A stretch of DNA of 59,006 nucleotides, taken from the NCBI GenBank assembly GCA_964602715.1, contig CAZRSB010000007.1, positions 1 to 59,006 on the forward strand, in the 5' to 3' direction. This document shows, one piece after another, positions 8,145 to 16,973 of this stretch. The position numbers were made by a program, and so were the translations under genes. Numbering within the stretch: position 1 is the first letter of the stretch; every line of letters begins with the position of its first letter. The notes beneath the pieces are model-generated. The model saw nothing but the letters and a program-made list of their open reading frames with translations. It had not been told where the DNA came from and did not search any database. Origin of the DNA: Natronoplasma sp964602715 (lineage in GTDB: Archaea; Thermoplasmatota; Thermoplasmata; Halarchaeoplasmatales; Halarchaeoplasmataceae).

Positions 8145-8849
8145 ATGGAAGGACCAGATCCGGAAGAATTTGTCGATTGCCAAGATTCTGCAGATTTTTC
8201 AAATATTGTAACTCACATGTATAGAGGTGAGGTCCAAAGGACATATAATTGGAGAGGGAGACTAGATAGAACTACTGAGTGGTCGATAGTTTTACTTTCG
8301 GCCATAACGACTTGGGTATTCTCAGTTCCAGAAAGAAGTCACTTTTTATTACTAGCGGTACTAATTTTCATGGGGGTACTTTTACGAATAGAAGCGAGGA
8401 GATATAGATACTACAACATGTGGCAGGGTAGGGTAAAAACTCTAGAAGAGAATTTTATGGCGCGAACCCTATGCCCGGATGAGGAAGTAAGCTCAAGAGA
8501 GTGGATGAAAATATTGGCTGAAGATTTAAAAAGTCCAAAATTTAAAATTCCTATCTGGGTGGCCATCGCACATAGGTTAAGGAGAGTTTATTTTTGGCTA
8601 TTTTCTATCACAATAATATTATGGCTAGTCAAATTAATAGTTCATCCATATCCCACCTCAAGTATAGGAAACATACTGCAGAGAGCATCGATCATAGAAA
8701 TCCCAGGGTGGATTGTCATTTCATTAATCGTACTTTTTATTTTAGTTGTCAGTCTAGTAGCATTGATCGGGAAAAAATATGAGAGAAAAGGAGAAAAAGT
8801 AGTTGAAAAAGATGAGGTAAGAGAAGATTGGGATGAAAAAATGACCTAG
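8145..8849 (+). CDS. DUF2270 integral membrane protein
   Basis: A 234-residue protein with a hydrophilic start (around FSNIVTHMYRGEVQR) and two pairs of membrane helices: WSIVLLSAITTWVF, FLLLAVLIFMGVLL, then VYFWLFSITIILWLV and WIVISLIVLFILVV. A conserved polar loop after helix 2 (EARRYRYYNMWQGRV) matches what I recall of the DUF2270 family of archaea and bacteria. The C-terminal tail is charged. The ribosome site AAAGGTGA precedes the ATG. It probably shares a transcript with pyrD. Function is unknown; the link to pyrimidine synthesis may be accidental. Confidence 0.75.
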   Translation: MEGPDPEEFVDCQDSADFSNIVTHMYRGEVQRTYNWRGRLDRTTEWSIVLLSAITTWVFSVPERSHFLLLAVLIFMGVLLRIEARRYRYYNMWQGRVKTLEENFMARTLCPDEEVSSREWMKILAEDLKSPKFKIPIWVAIAHRLRRVYFWLFSITIILWLVKLIVHPYPTSSIGNILQRASIIEIPGWIVISLIVLFILVVSLVALIGKKYERKGEKVVEKDEVREDWDEKMT

Positions 8850-8900
8850 ATTTTTTTCACATCACAAGATTATTAACTATTACGTTCGTGAGGAATTACA

Positions 8901-9524
8901 ATGAATGTAGATAAACACGAAATGATAACAAGAGGTGCAGAAGCGGAAGTTTGGAAAGGAAGCTGGCGCGGTCGAGATATCGTAATAAAAAATAGAGTCA
9001 AAAAAGGTTATCGTCATCCAGAACTGGATAAAAAGATCAGAAAGATGAGGATAAGAAAAGAAGGAAGATTGCTTGTTGAAGCTAGAAAGATTGGTGTGCC
9101 CGTACCGATAATATACGATGTGAACATGCAGGACAAAGAATTGATCATCCAATATTTTCATGGAAAACGAGTTATGGATTGTATTGAGGAGAACATCGAT
9201 GTAGATTTTCAAAAAATAGGAGGATATATCGGGAAATTACATGACAATGATATAACACATGGTGATCTCACAACATCTAACATACTTTATAATGAAGTAG
9301 AAGATAAATATTGTTTTATAGATTTTAGTCTGGGCGATAAAGACTCTTCTATCCAATATATGGGTGTTGATCTTCATCTTCTCAGAGAGGCTTTGATAAG
9401 TGTTCACGAAAATCCGTTAAAACTTTTTGAAAAAGTTGTAGAAGGACATAAAGAGACATGTTTTCAACACGATCAAATAATGGACTGGGTTGAAAAGATA
9501 GAAAGCAGAGGAAGATACAGATGA
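8901..9524 (+). CDS. bud32: Bud32, KEOPS complex kinase/ATPase
   Basis: A 207-residue, minimal atypical protein kinase of the KEOPS complex, which makes the t6A37 modification of tRNAs together with Kae1, Cgi121 and Pcc1. Diagnostic segments are RGAEAEVWKG in the glycine-loop position, the lysine in DIVIKNRV, KGYRHPELD, the catalytic loop HGDLTTSN and the metal-binding IDFSLG. In many euryarchaea Bud32 is fused to Kae1. Here it stands alone and kae1 is not in the window. Its stop codon overlaps the rdgB start (ATGA), so the two are translationally coupled. Confidence 0.93.
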   Translation: MNVDKHEMITRGAEAEVWKGSWRGRDIVIKNRVKKGYRHPELDKKIRKMRIRKEGRLLVEARKIGVPVPIIYDVNMQDKELIIQYFHGKRVMDCIEENIDVDFQKIGGYIGKLHDNDITHGDLTTSNILYNEVEDKYCFIDFSLGDKDSSIQYMGVDLHLLREALISVHENPLKLFEKVVEGHKETCFQHDQIMDWVEKIESRGRYR

Positions 9525-10093
9525 AAAAACATAATATAAATGGAACTCTCAACATAGTTACTTCTAACAAAGGAAAATTTAGAGAATATCAAAAAAAGCT
9601 CTGCGGCAATTACAGTGAGGTTAAGATGTTGAATATTGGATATCCTGAGATACAAGCAGATGATCTCGAAAAGGTTGTGAATTATGCGGTAGATCACTTA
9701 AGAGACCACACACCTTTATTGATAGATGACAGCGGACTCTTTATAGACTCATTGAAAGGTTTCCCAGGTGTTTATTCTTCTTTTGTGATGGAAACTATAG
9801 GTTGTGAGGGTATTTTGAGATTGATGAAAGATAAAAAAGAGAGAAAAGCAAGATTTGAATGCGTGATAGGATTTTTAGCGGACAAAGATCAACAGATGAA
9901 TGTATTTAAAGGAGAATCACATGGTTTGATAACAAAGGAGAAAAAGGGGCTTAAAGGATTTGGATATGATCCAATTTTCAAACCAAAAGAGTGTGATAGA
10001 ACTTTTGCCGAGATGGATCCCGAGGAGAAAAATAAATTAAGCCATAGAGGAAGAGCGGTAGAGAAATTAATAGATTTCCTCGTCGAGAATTGA
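9521..10093 (+). CDS. rdgB: XTP/dITP pyrophosphatase (Ham1/RdgB family)
   Basis: A 190-residue house-cleaning enzyme that hydrolyses inosine and xanthosine triphosphates to monophosphates. Family marks are TSNKGKFREYQ at the N-terminus, the metal-binding DDSGLFID, FPGVYSSF, GFGYDPIF and the C-terminal SHRGRA. It is coupled to bud32 by an ATGA overlap; this bud32-ITPase neighbourhood is common in archaea. The 3' end overlaps the convergent HAD phosphatase gene by 27 bp. Length is normal. Confidence 0.93.
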   Translation: MKKHNINGTLNIVTSNKGKFREYQKKLCGNYSEVKMLNIGYPEIQADDLEKVVNYAVDHLRDHTPLLIDDSGLFIDSLKGFPGVYSSFVMETIGCEGILRLMKDKKERKARFECVIGFLADKDQQMNVFKGESHGLITKEKKGLKGFGYDPIFKPKECDRTFAEMDPEEKNKLSHRGRAVEKLIDFLVEN

Positions 10094-10699
10094 GATCAGT
10101 TCTGAAGGTTCTTTTATGATATAATCGGCTTTTTTTGCCTCTTTATTACCGTAGCCGTATAGAGCACCAATACTGATAATCCCTGCCTTATTGGCGGCTT
10201 TAACGTCATGATATCTATCGCCGATCATCACTGCTTCATTAACTGAAAACTCTTCCATGAGTTCTTTGATATGATCCGATTTATTTTTACCAGCATTGTA
10301 GCCTCTGATCGTGGAAAAATAGTCTTTTATCGAAGTATTTTGGAGAACTCTATCTATGTAATCATATCTACCATTGGAACATATAGTTAGATTATAGCCT
10401 CTTTCTTTTAAGGTATCCAACGTCCTTTTAGTACCTTCATAAAGAGTAGCTTTTTCAGGTATCATTTCGTCCTCTTTTTTTATTATTCTTTTCCTGATCT
10501 TTTTTTGTTTATCTTTCTTTTCAGGCGGAACAAGATTATCGATTATTTTGCTAGTAGGTTCCCCAAACTGTTTAAGAATAGTGTTTTCAGATAAAATTAT
10601 ATCGAATTCAGAAAAGGCCTCTTTTAAAGCCGGAACGCTAACATTTTCTGTTTTGTATAATGTTCCATCTAAATCAAATATTAGTAGATTAACTTTCAT
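10067..10699 (-). CDS. HAD-superfamily phosphatase (phosphoglycolate phosphatase-like)
   Basis: A 210-residue HAD hydrolase with motif I FDLDGTLY, motif II ICSNG, a lysine in the GKNKSDHI segment as motif III, and motif IV IGDRYHDVKAA. A helical cap (about residues 15-80) places it with the Gph/beta-phosphoglucomutase-like subfamily I. Substrate is not determined by the sequence; phosphoglycolate or a nucleotide phosphate is possible. Its ATG overlaps the stop of the upstream ttuA-like gene (ATGA), so the two are coupled. Its 3' end runs 27 bp into rdgB on the other strand. Confidence 0.85.
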   Translation of the reverse strand: MKVNLLIFDLDGTLYKTENVSVPALKEAFSEFDIILSENTILKQFGEPTSKIIDNLVPPEKKDKQKKIRKRIIKKEDEMIPEKATLYEGTKRTLDTLKERGYNLTICSNGRYDYIDRVLQNTSIKDYFSTIRGYNAGKNKSDHIKELMEEFSVNEAVMIGDRYHDVKAANKAGIISIGALYGYGNKEAKKADYIIKEPSELISILDEEIY

Positions 10700-11622
10700 A
10701 ATTTTTCACCTCTTTTTAGTTTTTCTAAAATCTGACAAGCTTTACATTTATCATTCATCGCGGGTTCACCGCATTTATCACACATTTCGAGTTCACCTTC
10801 ACCTTCAAATTTTTTTCTTACAGGTTGCTTTATTTTTTCATAGGAGCTCAAAATCGAGTATTTAGCACCGGGGGTATTGTCTTCAAGCTCCCCTATAATG
10901 TCTCTGTAAAGCCCTCTTAAGGCGGTCTCTGCATAAGGACATTCTTGTTCGTGCACCTCCATATCTGATAGAAGGGCATATAAGTATGTTTCTTTTTCTG
11001 TCACTTTTCGTAGAGGACTAAGTCTAGGAACTAAACCCTTTTTGACATTATCGTGGGGCGCTAATCTTGCCATACTCTTCATATCGGACCTGCAGAAATT
11101 CATCAATACGGTTTGAGCTGTATCATCCAGGTTCAAACCAGTGGCTAGAAAATCTAGATCCTCATCTTTAGCCATCTTATTCATCATCCATCTTCTCAGG
11201 ACTCCACAAACGGAACACGGCATCCCTATATCTTCAAAATCCAACATTTTATCTAAGGGCAATCCAAACTCATCTTCATAAGACCTGATCTCATAGTCCA
11301 GATTTAGTTTTTTGTATTCATCTTCAGCTATATCTAAACTCTTAGGTCTGTATCCCTCTATACCTTCGTCAATCGTTATCCCAAAGAGCCGGGTGTCTCT
11401 CCTTTCTTCTACTATATCATTAAGCATCCTCAAGGCAACGATGCTGTCTTTACCTCCAGATACCGCTACTCCTATGTCTTTACCCTGACCGAGATTTACT
11501 TGTTTTTTGAACTCTTTAAAAACCTTTCTCTTAAAAAAATCTTTAAAATGTTCGCAACAAAGATGTTGTCCACTGTACCTTATATAAGTTACAGCTTTCT
11601 TTCCGCAACGACTGCATTCCAT
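10696..11622 (-). CDS. ttuA: TtuA/Ncs6-family tRNA 2-thiolation enzyme
   Basis: A 308-residue PP-loop ATPase. It has an N-terminal zinc finger (CSRCGKKA, then CCEH), the PP-loop SGGKDS, the catalytic cysteine motif PCSVCGVLRR, and a second cysteine in LMNFCRSD. A C-terminal zinc finger, CDKCGEPAMNDKCKAC, completes the set. This is the TtuA/Ncs6 group that adenylates uridine and inserts sulfur, using a [4Fe-4S] cluster held by three cysteines. The target is either position 54 or wobble U34 of tRNA. Sequence alone does not tell TtuA from Ncs6 function. A TATA box 28 bp before the ATG suggests leaderless transcription together with the HAD gene. Confidence 0.88.
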   Translation of the reverse strand: MECSRCGKKAVTYIRYSGQHLCCEHFKDFFKRKVFKEFKKQVNLGQGKDIGVAVSGGKDSIVALRMLNDIVEERRDTRLFGITIDEGIEGYRPKSLDIAEDEYKKLNLDYEIRSYEDEFGLPLDKMLDFEDIGMPCSVCGVLRRWMMNKMAKDEDLDFLATGLNLDDTAQTVLMNFCRSDMKSMARLAPHDNVKKGLVPRLSPLRKVTEKETYLYALLSDMEVHEQECPYAETALRGLYRDIIGELEDNTPGAKYSILSSYEKIKQPVRKKFEGEGELEMCDKCGEPAMNDKCKACQILEKLKRGEKL

Positions 11623-11642
11623 TGGATTGGATTTAAAGCTTT

Positions 11643-11656
11643 CTCTATTTAAATCT
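11643..11656 (-). promoter_or_regulatory. TATA box of ttuA operon
   Basis: On the minus strand AGATTTAAATAGAG is centred 28 bp before the ttuA ATG, which fits a leaderless mRNA. Confidence 0.55.
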
Positions 11657-11766
11657 TCGCTAAAGAAATTGTCGTATCAGTTTTCCCTTAAGTTTCTTTT
11701 TTCTATGAAAATAACTGGATGACATATGTTAAATCTATCAATAAATTCTTTTCTAATTAGTGAGAT

Positions 11767-11779
11767 AATTTTAAATAAG
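11767..11779 (+). promoter_or_regulatory. TATA box of the 883-residue surface protein gene
   Basis: AATTTTAAATAAG lies about 39 bp before the ATG, giving an expected short leader of roughly 10-15 nt. Confidence 0.45.
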
Positions 11780-11811
11780 TTCTATGTGGTTTTTAGAGTG
11801 GTCGATAATAG

Positions 11812-14463
11812 ATGAAACTAAACCGGATATTCAGTGTGATAGCCATAATGATTCTAGTATTCAGCATGGTATCCATGATCTCTCATGGAACTGAAGAATC
11901 AATCGAAGTAAGTATAGAATCTTCTGAAAACTACTCCGATCAATTAGAAAGTTCTGGAGATATAGACTTTGTAGATGGTAACGATGAAGAAACCGATGCA
12001 CGTTCGAGTGATGATGAAAAATTGGGGGGCCGCCTGGATACTGATCAAAATGCTTGTCGTGATTTCTCTTATGAGCGTTCTGCCTTTTCTTATGATAATG
12101 AGGATAGTTCGTCCCAGAGAGCTAATGTTAGGGATGATTACGATCACGAGTTAATAATAGATGAATACACCATAAGCTTTGAAGAAAATTTAACGGCTTT
12201 AGAAGCTGAGGCAACCTTTGATATCCACAGAATAGAAACCGAGATAGACGGAGTCGAAGATATCTACACCGCGGATCAGATCAGAGAAAATGATACAGAA
12301 GATAAAGATTTGATAGGAGATATAGAAGAAGATATTACCGATGTTTTCGAAGAAACTATCAATGATGCTTTTCCAAAGGCAGATAAGTCTTTTTATCCAA
12401 CTGAATCTGATCCTGGTGAAGAGAGTGACCCTATAAAGATTATGACCTCCGCTGATGTATATCTTGTAAAAGAATCACTCGGTTTTGACGAAGACAATGA
12501 AGAATTAGATATAGATGAGATGGTGAGCGAAACTCTGAGGATAGGAGGAATAATAGCAAATCAAGTTAACTTGACGGTAGAGCCTGGACATGATACTACT
12601 TATCTATTCGAAATCCCGCAACCTTATTTAGCTAATTTAGCTGAATTGGAATCAGAGGAAGATTGGGGCATTGAGGATTACGAAAACGAAGTTTCCACTT
12701 CAAAAAACAATTCAGATGGTATCGATGAAGTAACACTCCAAAAAGAATTAAGAATCAGACATGAAGATCCTGATGAAATAGAAGAAGAAGATATAAGAGT
12801 GAAAGGTGATTTCGATCTAAGGGATCTGGGAGAGATAGATTTGGTTTTAAGTTATTATCTCTACGACGTAGACATAGAGAAATATGATGAATTCGATATA
12901 CCAGATAACGTGGAGAATTTAGATCTGATAGATGCTAAGTTTATCGAAAGATCGATTGATAACGGTTTAGTTGAATGGAAAACTATTGCTGGTGAGATGG
13001 ATGATTCTATTGAGGATATAGAAGAAAATATGCCTGAGATGATGGATGAAGTGAATCTTACTCACTCTGAGGATGACAGGAGTTACGAACGTATAATAAG
13101 AAGATACGATGAAAGGAATTTTCAACCTACTATAACTACAGATGATGTTGAAGTTGGAATTGATAATGAACTCGGTGAAAGTTTGATGAATAGCGGAGGC
13201 ATCGTCGATTTCGAAATCTCTGAAATGGATGAAGAGAAATATCCAGACTATTCGATAAGTATGTTATTAAAAACTGGGGAATTCATGTATTTATACGATT
13301 CTGCTTCAGAAAAGGTTGAAGAAGAAGGTGATGGATATAACGAATACTATATTGAAATTGATCCAATTGAAGGTTATGAGGGTGATTTCCGTGCTCACCC
13401 TGATAAAGAGGTCCCCACCAATCAACACGTAAATCTTGAGACTATCATTGGTTTAGAGAGCGCCGATCTTACCTTGGATTTAACCGTTTCGGCAAGTACC
13501 AACATCGATGGAAGAACGGAATTGTATTCAATACAGGCTACAGATGACGTGGAAGACGATTTCCCTGACTACATAGAAATAGAATTTCTCACCTCACAAT
13601 TCATCCGGCAGATAGAAAAACGAGATTTACTGGATAAAAATCGTATCCTTAATGTGACTAGAGAAGGTGAGGGAATAGATGATTTCGACGGAGTTGAAAA
13701 AGCCCTTCAGGATATGCTAGATAAGGATGAAATAGAAGCATCAACCGAGTTCGAACATGGCACATGGGAAATCCCTGATGAAGATACAGAAAACCAGCCT
13801 ATAGTTTTACTAATTGATTCCAAATTTGATCTATCCTTGAGGAATTCACAAGGAGCAAATGCATTTGATATATATAGCATGGAGATGGGAGAATTTGACA
13901 TACCTGCAATTGAGGACGTCGACACAAATTTCAGGTTAGTTTTTCCATCAGGTATAAAAGCAAATGTAGAGGAAACAGAAGAGGTTAGCACAGGAGAAAC
14001 AGGTTCAAGATTTTATATTGAAATAGAGAGATCGGGTGATTCAGAGGGAGATATCACGATAAGCCCAGAGATAGTGATCTCTTTATCTGTATTATTCAGC
14101 ACTGATGTAACACTTCATGGGATACCCTTTTTGGTAATAACTCTAGCAATCATAGCTTTGATTGTATTGATCATAATGGTGATCTACATAAGGAGGAAAA
14201 AGAAAAAAGGTATTGAGGAGAAAGAAGGTATGAGGGAAAATGTAGGACCCGAAAATGCATTTGAAAGGGTTGAAGATAGCCGTGATACGCCGCCTCCAGC
14301 GGAAAGATATCAAGAAGGTAATGGCGATGGCTTGGATGAGCCCAACAGTAATTTTGACGAATCTAACAATGAACTTGAAGATCATCCTCCACCTCCTACA
14401 TCAGACTCTTCAGATAAAACATCTAAAGCGGAGCCTTCTGCTTTACAGGAACAAGGGAGATAG
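11812..14463 (+). CDS. Acidic cell-surface protein, signal peptide and C-terminal membrane anchor
   Basis: An 883-residue protein I do not recognise. Residues 1-27 are a Sec-type signal (MKLNRIF, then a hydrophobic core ending near SHG). A very acidic, Asn-rich ectodomain follows, with several N-glycosylation sequons such as NLT, NVT and NDT. One hydrophobic helix lies at about 770-793 (FLVITLAIIALIVLIIMVIY), then RRKKKK and a cytosolic tail of about 85 residues that is Pro/Ser/Asp-rich and probably disordered. The positive-inside rule puts the big domain outside. It contains no recognised catalytic motif. Segments starting IDEYTISFEENLTALEAEA and ATFDIHRIE suggest beta-rich folds. It could be an S-layer-associated or receptor protein. 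Confidence 0.75.
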   Translation: MKLNRIFSVIAIMILVFSMVSMISHGTEESIEVSIESSENYSDQLESSGDIDFVDGNDEETDARSSDDEKLGGRLDTDQNACRDFSYERSAFSYDNEDSSSQRANVRDDYDHELIIDEYTISFEENLTALEAEATFDIHRIETEIDGVEDIYTADQIRENDTEDKDLIGDIEEDITDVFEETINDAFPKADKSFYPTESDPGEESDPIKIMTSADVYLVKESLGFDEDNEELDIDEMVSETLRIGGIIANQVNLTVEPGHDTTYLFEIPQPYLANLAELESEEDWGIEDYENEVSTSKNNSDGIDEVTLQKELRIRHEDPDEIEEEDIRVKGDFDLRDLGEIDLVLSYYLYDVDIEKYDEFDIPDNVENLDLIDAKFIERSIDNGLVEWKTIAGEMDDSIEDIEENMPEMMDEVNLTHSEDDRSYERIIRRYDERNFQPTITTDDVEVGIDNELGESLMNSGGIVDFEISEMDEEKYPDYSISMLLKTGEFMYLYDSASEKVEEEGDGYNEYYIEIDPIEGYEGDFRAHPDKEVPTNQHVNLETIIGLESADLTLDLTVSASTNIDGRTELYSIQATDDVEDDFPDYIEIEFLTSQFIRQIEKRDLLDKNRILNVTREGEGIDDFDGVEKALQDMLDKDEIEASTEFEHGTWEIPDEDTENQPIVLLIDSKFDLSLRNSQGANAFDIYSMEMGEFDIPAIEDVDTNFRLVFPSGIKANVEETEEVSTGETGSRFYIEIERSGDSEGDITISPEIVISLSVLFSTDVTLHGIPFLVITLAIIALIVLIIMVIYIRRKKKKGIEEKEGMRENVGPENAFERVEDSRDTPPPAERYQEGNGDGLDEPNSNFDESNNELEDHPPPPTSDSSDKTSKAEPSALQEQGR

Positions 14464-14525
14464 ATCCGAAAAGATCTGAAACGCGAATAAAATAAAATCA
14501 AAAAGACAACAAAACTACAACTTAA

Positions 14526-14537
14526 TCTATAAATAAC
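14526..14537 (+). promoter_or_regulatory. TATA box of thi4
   Basis: TCTATAAATAAC is centred about 27 bp before the ATG at 14558. The transcript is probably leaderless, which leaves no room for a TPP riboswitch. Confidence 0.6.
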
Positions 14538-14557
14538 ACCATTGTTCCTACCTTCAG

Positions 14558-15337
14558 ATGATAAACATGATAGACGATGTTGAAGTAACTCAGAAGATTA
14601 TAGATAGGCATTTCGATGAATTTTCTGACCATACTGAAGTTGATGTGGCGATAGCAGGTGCAGGTCCGGCTGGTCTCGTCGCGGGTAGATATTTATCTGA
14701 AATGGGATACCAGGTAGTGATATTTGAAAGAAAATTATCTCCAGGTGGAGGCATGTGGGGTGGAGGAATGGGTTATCCTGTAGTAGTAGTTCAGGAGAGT
14801 TCTGTGGATGAGTTAGAGAAAATAGGAGTAGAAATAGTTGAGGAAGGCGACGGTTATTATACTGCTGATTCGATCAACTCTGTAGCCAAGCTTCTTTCCT
14901 CTGCTATAGATGCAGGTGCTAGAATATTCAACATGATAACCGTAGAAGATGTTCTTTACGAAGAAGATAAGATCAACGGAGTCGTTATTAACTCATCGCC
15001 GATAGAGATGGCGGATCTCCATGTAGATCCAATCACGATCAGGTCTGAAGCTACGCTGGATGCAACTGGGCATGACGCTGAGGTATGTAATGTAGTTCAA
15101 AAGAAAGCGGGAAGGTTGAGAACAGAGGAAGGAGAAGTGATCGGTGAAAAATCGATGTGGGCTGAAATTGGAGAAAAAACTGTAGTTGAAAATACACAGG
15201 AAGTATTTCCAGGTCTTTGGACCGCGGGGATGTGTGCCAATGCCGTGATGGGTGCCCCGAGGATGGGACCTATATTTGGAGGCATGCTTTTGTCAGGAAA
15301 AAAGGTGGCGGAACTGATTGATTCAAAAATAGGATAG
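14558..15337 (+). CDS. thi4: Thi4-type thiazole synthase / ribose-1,5-bisphosphate isomerase homologue
   Basis: A 259-residue Rossmann protein with the dinucleotide motif AGAGPAGLVAGRYL, FERKLSPGGGMWGGGM, and the C-terminal GMCANAVMGAPRMGPIFGGM. The archaeal family makes the ADP-thiazole precursor of thiamine from NAD and glycine. Yeast THI4 donates sulfur from its own cysteine. Here the equivalent region reads MADLHVDPITI, with histidine in place of cysteine, the pattern of archaeal enzymes that use free sulfide. Some archaeal homologues have been annotated as ribose-1,5-bisphosphate isomerase, so both activities should be kept in mind. The TATA box spacing supports the start at 14558 over the ATG at 14567. 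Confidence 0.9.
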   Translation: MINMIDDVEVTQKIIDRHFDEFSDHTEVDVAIAGAGPAGLVAGRYLSEMGYQVVIFERKLSPGGGMWGGGMGYPVVVVQESSVDELEKIGVEIVEEGDGYYTADSINSVAKLLSSAIDAGARIFNMITVEDVLYEEDKINGVVINSSPIEMADLHVDPITIRSEATLDATGHDAEVCNVVQKKAGRLRTEEGEVIGEKSMWAEIGEKTVVENTQEVFPGLWTAGMCANAVMGAPRMGPIFGGMLLSGKKVAELIDSKIG

Positions 15338-15341
15338 CATA

Positions 15342-15352
15342 AGTATATAAAG
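15342..15352 (+). promoter_or_regulatory. TATA box of egsA operon
   Basis: AGTATATAAAG directly follows the thi4 stop and is about 70 bp before the egsA ATG, so a leader of roughly 45 nt is expected. Confidence 0.5.
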
Positions 15353-15417
15353 AAAAGGCTGGAAAAAGCGGGAGATTAATATAACAGGTATTCAACTTGT
15401 TTTAGAAAGTGTTAACC

Positions 15418-16509
15418 ATGCTTAAGAAAAATGAGACGGAAAGAAAAGAGAGAGAGGGATTTTCCAAATTCAAAAGCATGGAGCTTCCGAGGAATGTTGT
15501 TGTTGGTAGAAACGCTTTGGAAAATGTGGGAGAGATCTGTAAGAAATTAGAGCTTAAAAGAAATGCTTTGATCATCTGTGATCCAACTACAAGAAAAGTT
15601 GCTGGAGAGAAAGTCGCTGAAATTTTGAACGAATACGATCATGAGGTGGATATCCAAGAGATTAACGAAGCTGATCAAGAGACTATAGATCATGTTACCG
15701 ATTTTATTGATAACAATACAGGATTTCTTTTAGGAGTTGGAGGAGGTAAATCCATCGATGTTGCTAAATACTCCTCCCATCTTTTGAATCTTCCTTTTTT
15801 GAGCATCCCGACGGCTTCCTCACATGATGGTATAGCTTCTGGTAGAGCTTCTATACAGAGGAATGGAAATAAAGTATCAGTAGAGGCTCATACTCCACTG
15901 GCAATGATAGCTGATACTGGGATAATAGCTAACAGTCCTAGTAGACTAATGGCCGCAGGATGTGGTGATATAATTTCCAATGCTACTGCTGTTAGAGACT
16001 GGAAATTAGCTAGACGCTTACGCAAAGAAAAATTTTCTCATTATGCTGCTAATCTTTCAGATATGACATCGGAACTTCTAATCAAAAATGTAGATAGGAT
16101 AAAACCAGGGCTCCAGGAGAGTGCTTGGCAGGTCATAAAAGCCCTGGTAAGTTCGAGTGTGGCGATGAGCATAGCAGGGTCATCTAGACCGGCTAGTGGT
16201 AGTGAACACAAATTTAGCCATGCTCTAGATGAAATAGCAGAAGAACCAGCTCTACACGGTGAGCAGTGTGGTGTTGGAACTATAATCATGATGTATTTAC
16301 ATGGTGGAGATTGGAAGAAAATAAAAAAAGCTCTTCAAGCTGTAGACGCTCCCACTACAGCGAGAGGTCTAGAAGTTAAGGAAGAAGAGGTGATCCAGGC
16401 TCTGGTACATGCTCCTGAGATAAGGCCAGGGAGATATACTATATTGGGAAATATAAGGATGAATAGAGATGCAGCCGAGGATGCTGCCAAGGAAACAGGA
16501 GTCATTTAA
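15418..16509 (+). CDS. egsA: sn-Glycerol-1-phosphate dehydrogenase
   Basis: A 363-residue NAD(P)H-dependent enzyme that reduces dihydroxyacetone phosphate to sn-glycerol-1-phosphate, the step that sets archaeal membrane lipid stereochemistry. Signature segments are LPRNVVVGRNAL, the nucleotide loop GVGGGKSIDVAKY, and PTASSHDGIASGRAS. The zinc ligands are in SGSEHKFSHALDE and ALHGEQCGVG. The start is taken at ATG 15418; a GTG at 15409 would add three residues. A TATA box about 70 bp upstream gives it its own promoter. UPF0179 follows after 22 bp and is likely cotranscribed. It works upstream of the phospholipid genes asd and pssA found at 53-54 kb. Confidence 0.95.
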   Translation: MLKKNETERKEREGFSKFKSMELPRNVVVGRNALENVGEICKKLELKRNALIICDPTTRKVAGEKVAEILNEYDHEVDIQEINEADQETIDHVTDFIDNNTGFLLGVGGGKSIDVAKYSSHLLNLPFLSIPTASSHDGIASGRASIQRNGNKVSVEAHTPLAMIADTGIIANSPSRLMAAGCGDIISNATAVRDWKLARRLRKEKFSHYAANLSDMTSELLIKNVDRIKPGLQESAWQVIKALVSSSVAMSIAGSSRPASGSEHKFSHALDEIAEEPALHGEQCGVGTIIMMYLHGGDWKKIKKALQAVDAPTTARGLEVKEEEVIQALVHAPEIRPGRYTILGNIRMNRDAAEDAAKETGVI

Positions 16510-16531
16510 AATAAATTAGGAGGAATAATAT

Positions 16532-16957
16532 ATGAGTTCAGTAACGTTGATAGGAGAAAATTTAGCAAAAAAGGGTTTAAAATTCAGGTTTGGTGGTTGT
16601 TTGTCAAGATGCCAAAACTGTGAATTAAAAAACTCATGTTGTGGTTTAGAAAAGAACAAATGGTACAAAGTTGTTAATGTGCGAGATAAAGATCACGAAT
16701 GTAATGTACATCGTGGTAATGTAAAAGTTGTTGAAGTAGAACCAGTACCTATAAAAACCACCGCTGAAGAGAGATCCGTAATAGAAGGTTCTGTGATCAA
16801 ATTGGAAGATAAGGAATGTAGCTATGTCGAATGTGAATATTACAGGATTTGTCATCCCTCAGGGATAGATTTCGGTGGAAAATATAATATTGAAGAGGTA
16901 GGAGAAAAAATAGATTGCGAGCTAGGGAAAGATCTAAAGATCGTCAAACTGAAATGA
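16532..16957 (+). CDS. UPF0179 family cysteine-rich protein
   Basis: A 141-residue protein with the UPF0179 pattern. It begins with VTLIGENLAKKGLKFRF, then GGCLSRCQNCELKNSCCGLE, a beta-rich middle, and a C-terminal set of cysteines (CSYVECEYYRICHP). The spaced cysteines suggest a metal or iron-sulfur cluster. The family is confined to euryarchaea and has no assigned function. The ribosome site TTAGGAGGAATAAT is strong. It is the second gene of an egsA operon and ends 16 bp from the convergent dnaJ stop. Confidence 0.85.
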   Translation: MSSVTLIGENLAKKGLKFRFGGCLSRCQNCELKNSCCGLEKNKWYKVVNVRDKDHECNVHRGNVKVVEVEPVPIKTTAEERSVIEGSVIKLEDKECSYVECEYYRICHPSGIDFGGKYNIEEVGEKIDCELGKDLKIVKLK

Positions 16958-16973
16958 TCTAGGAAAGAGTTTT

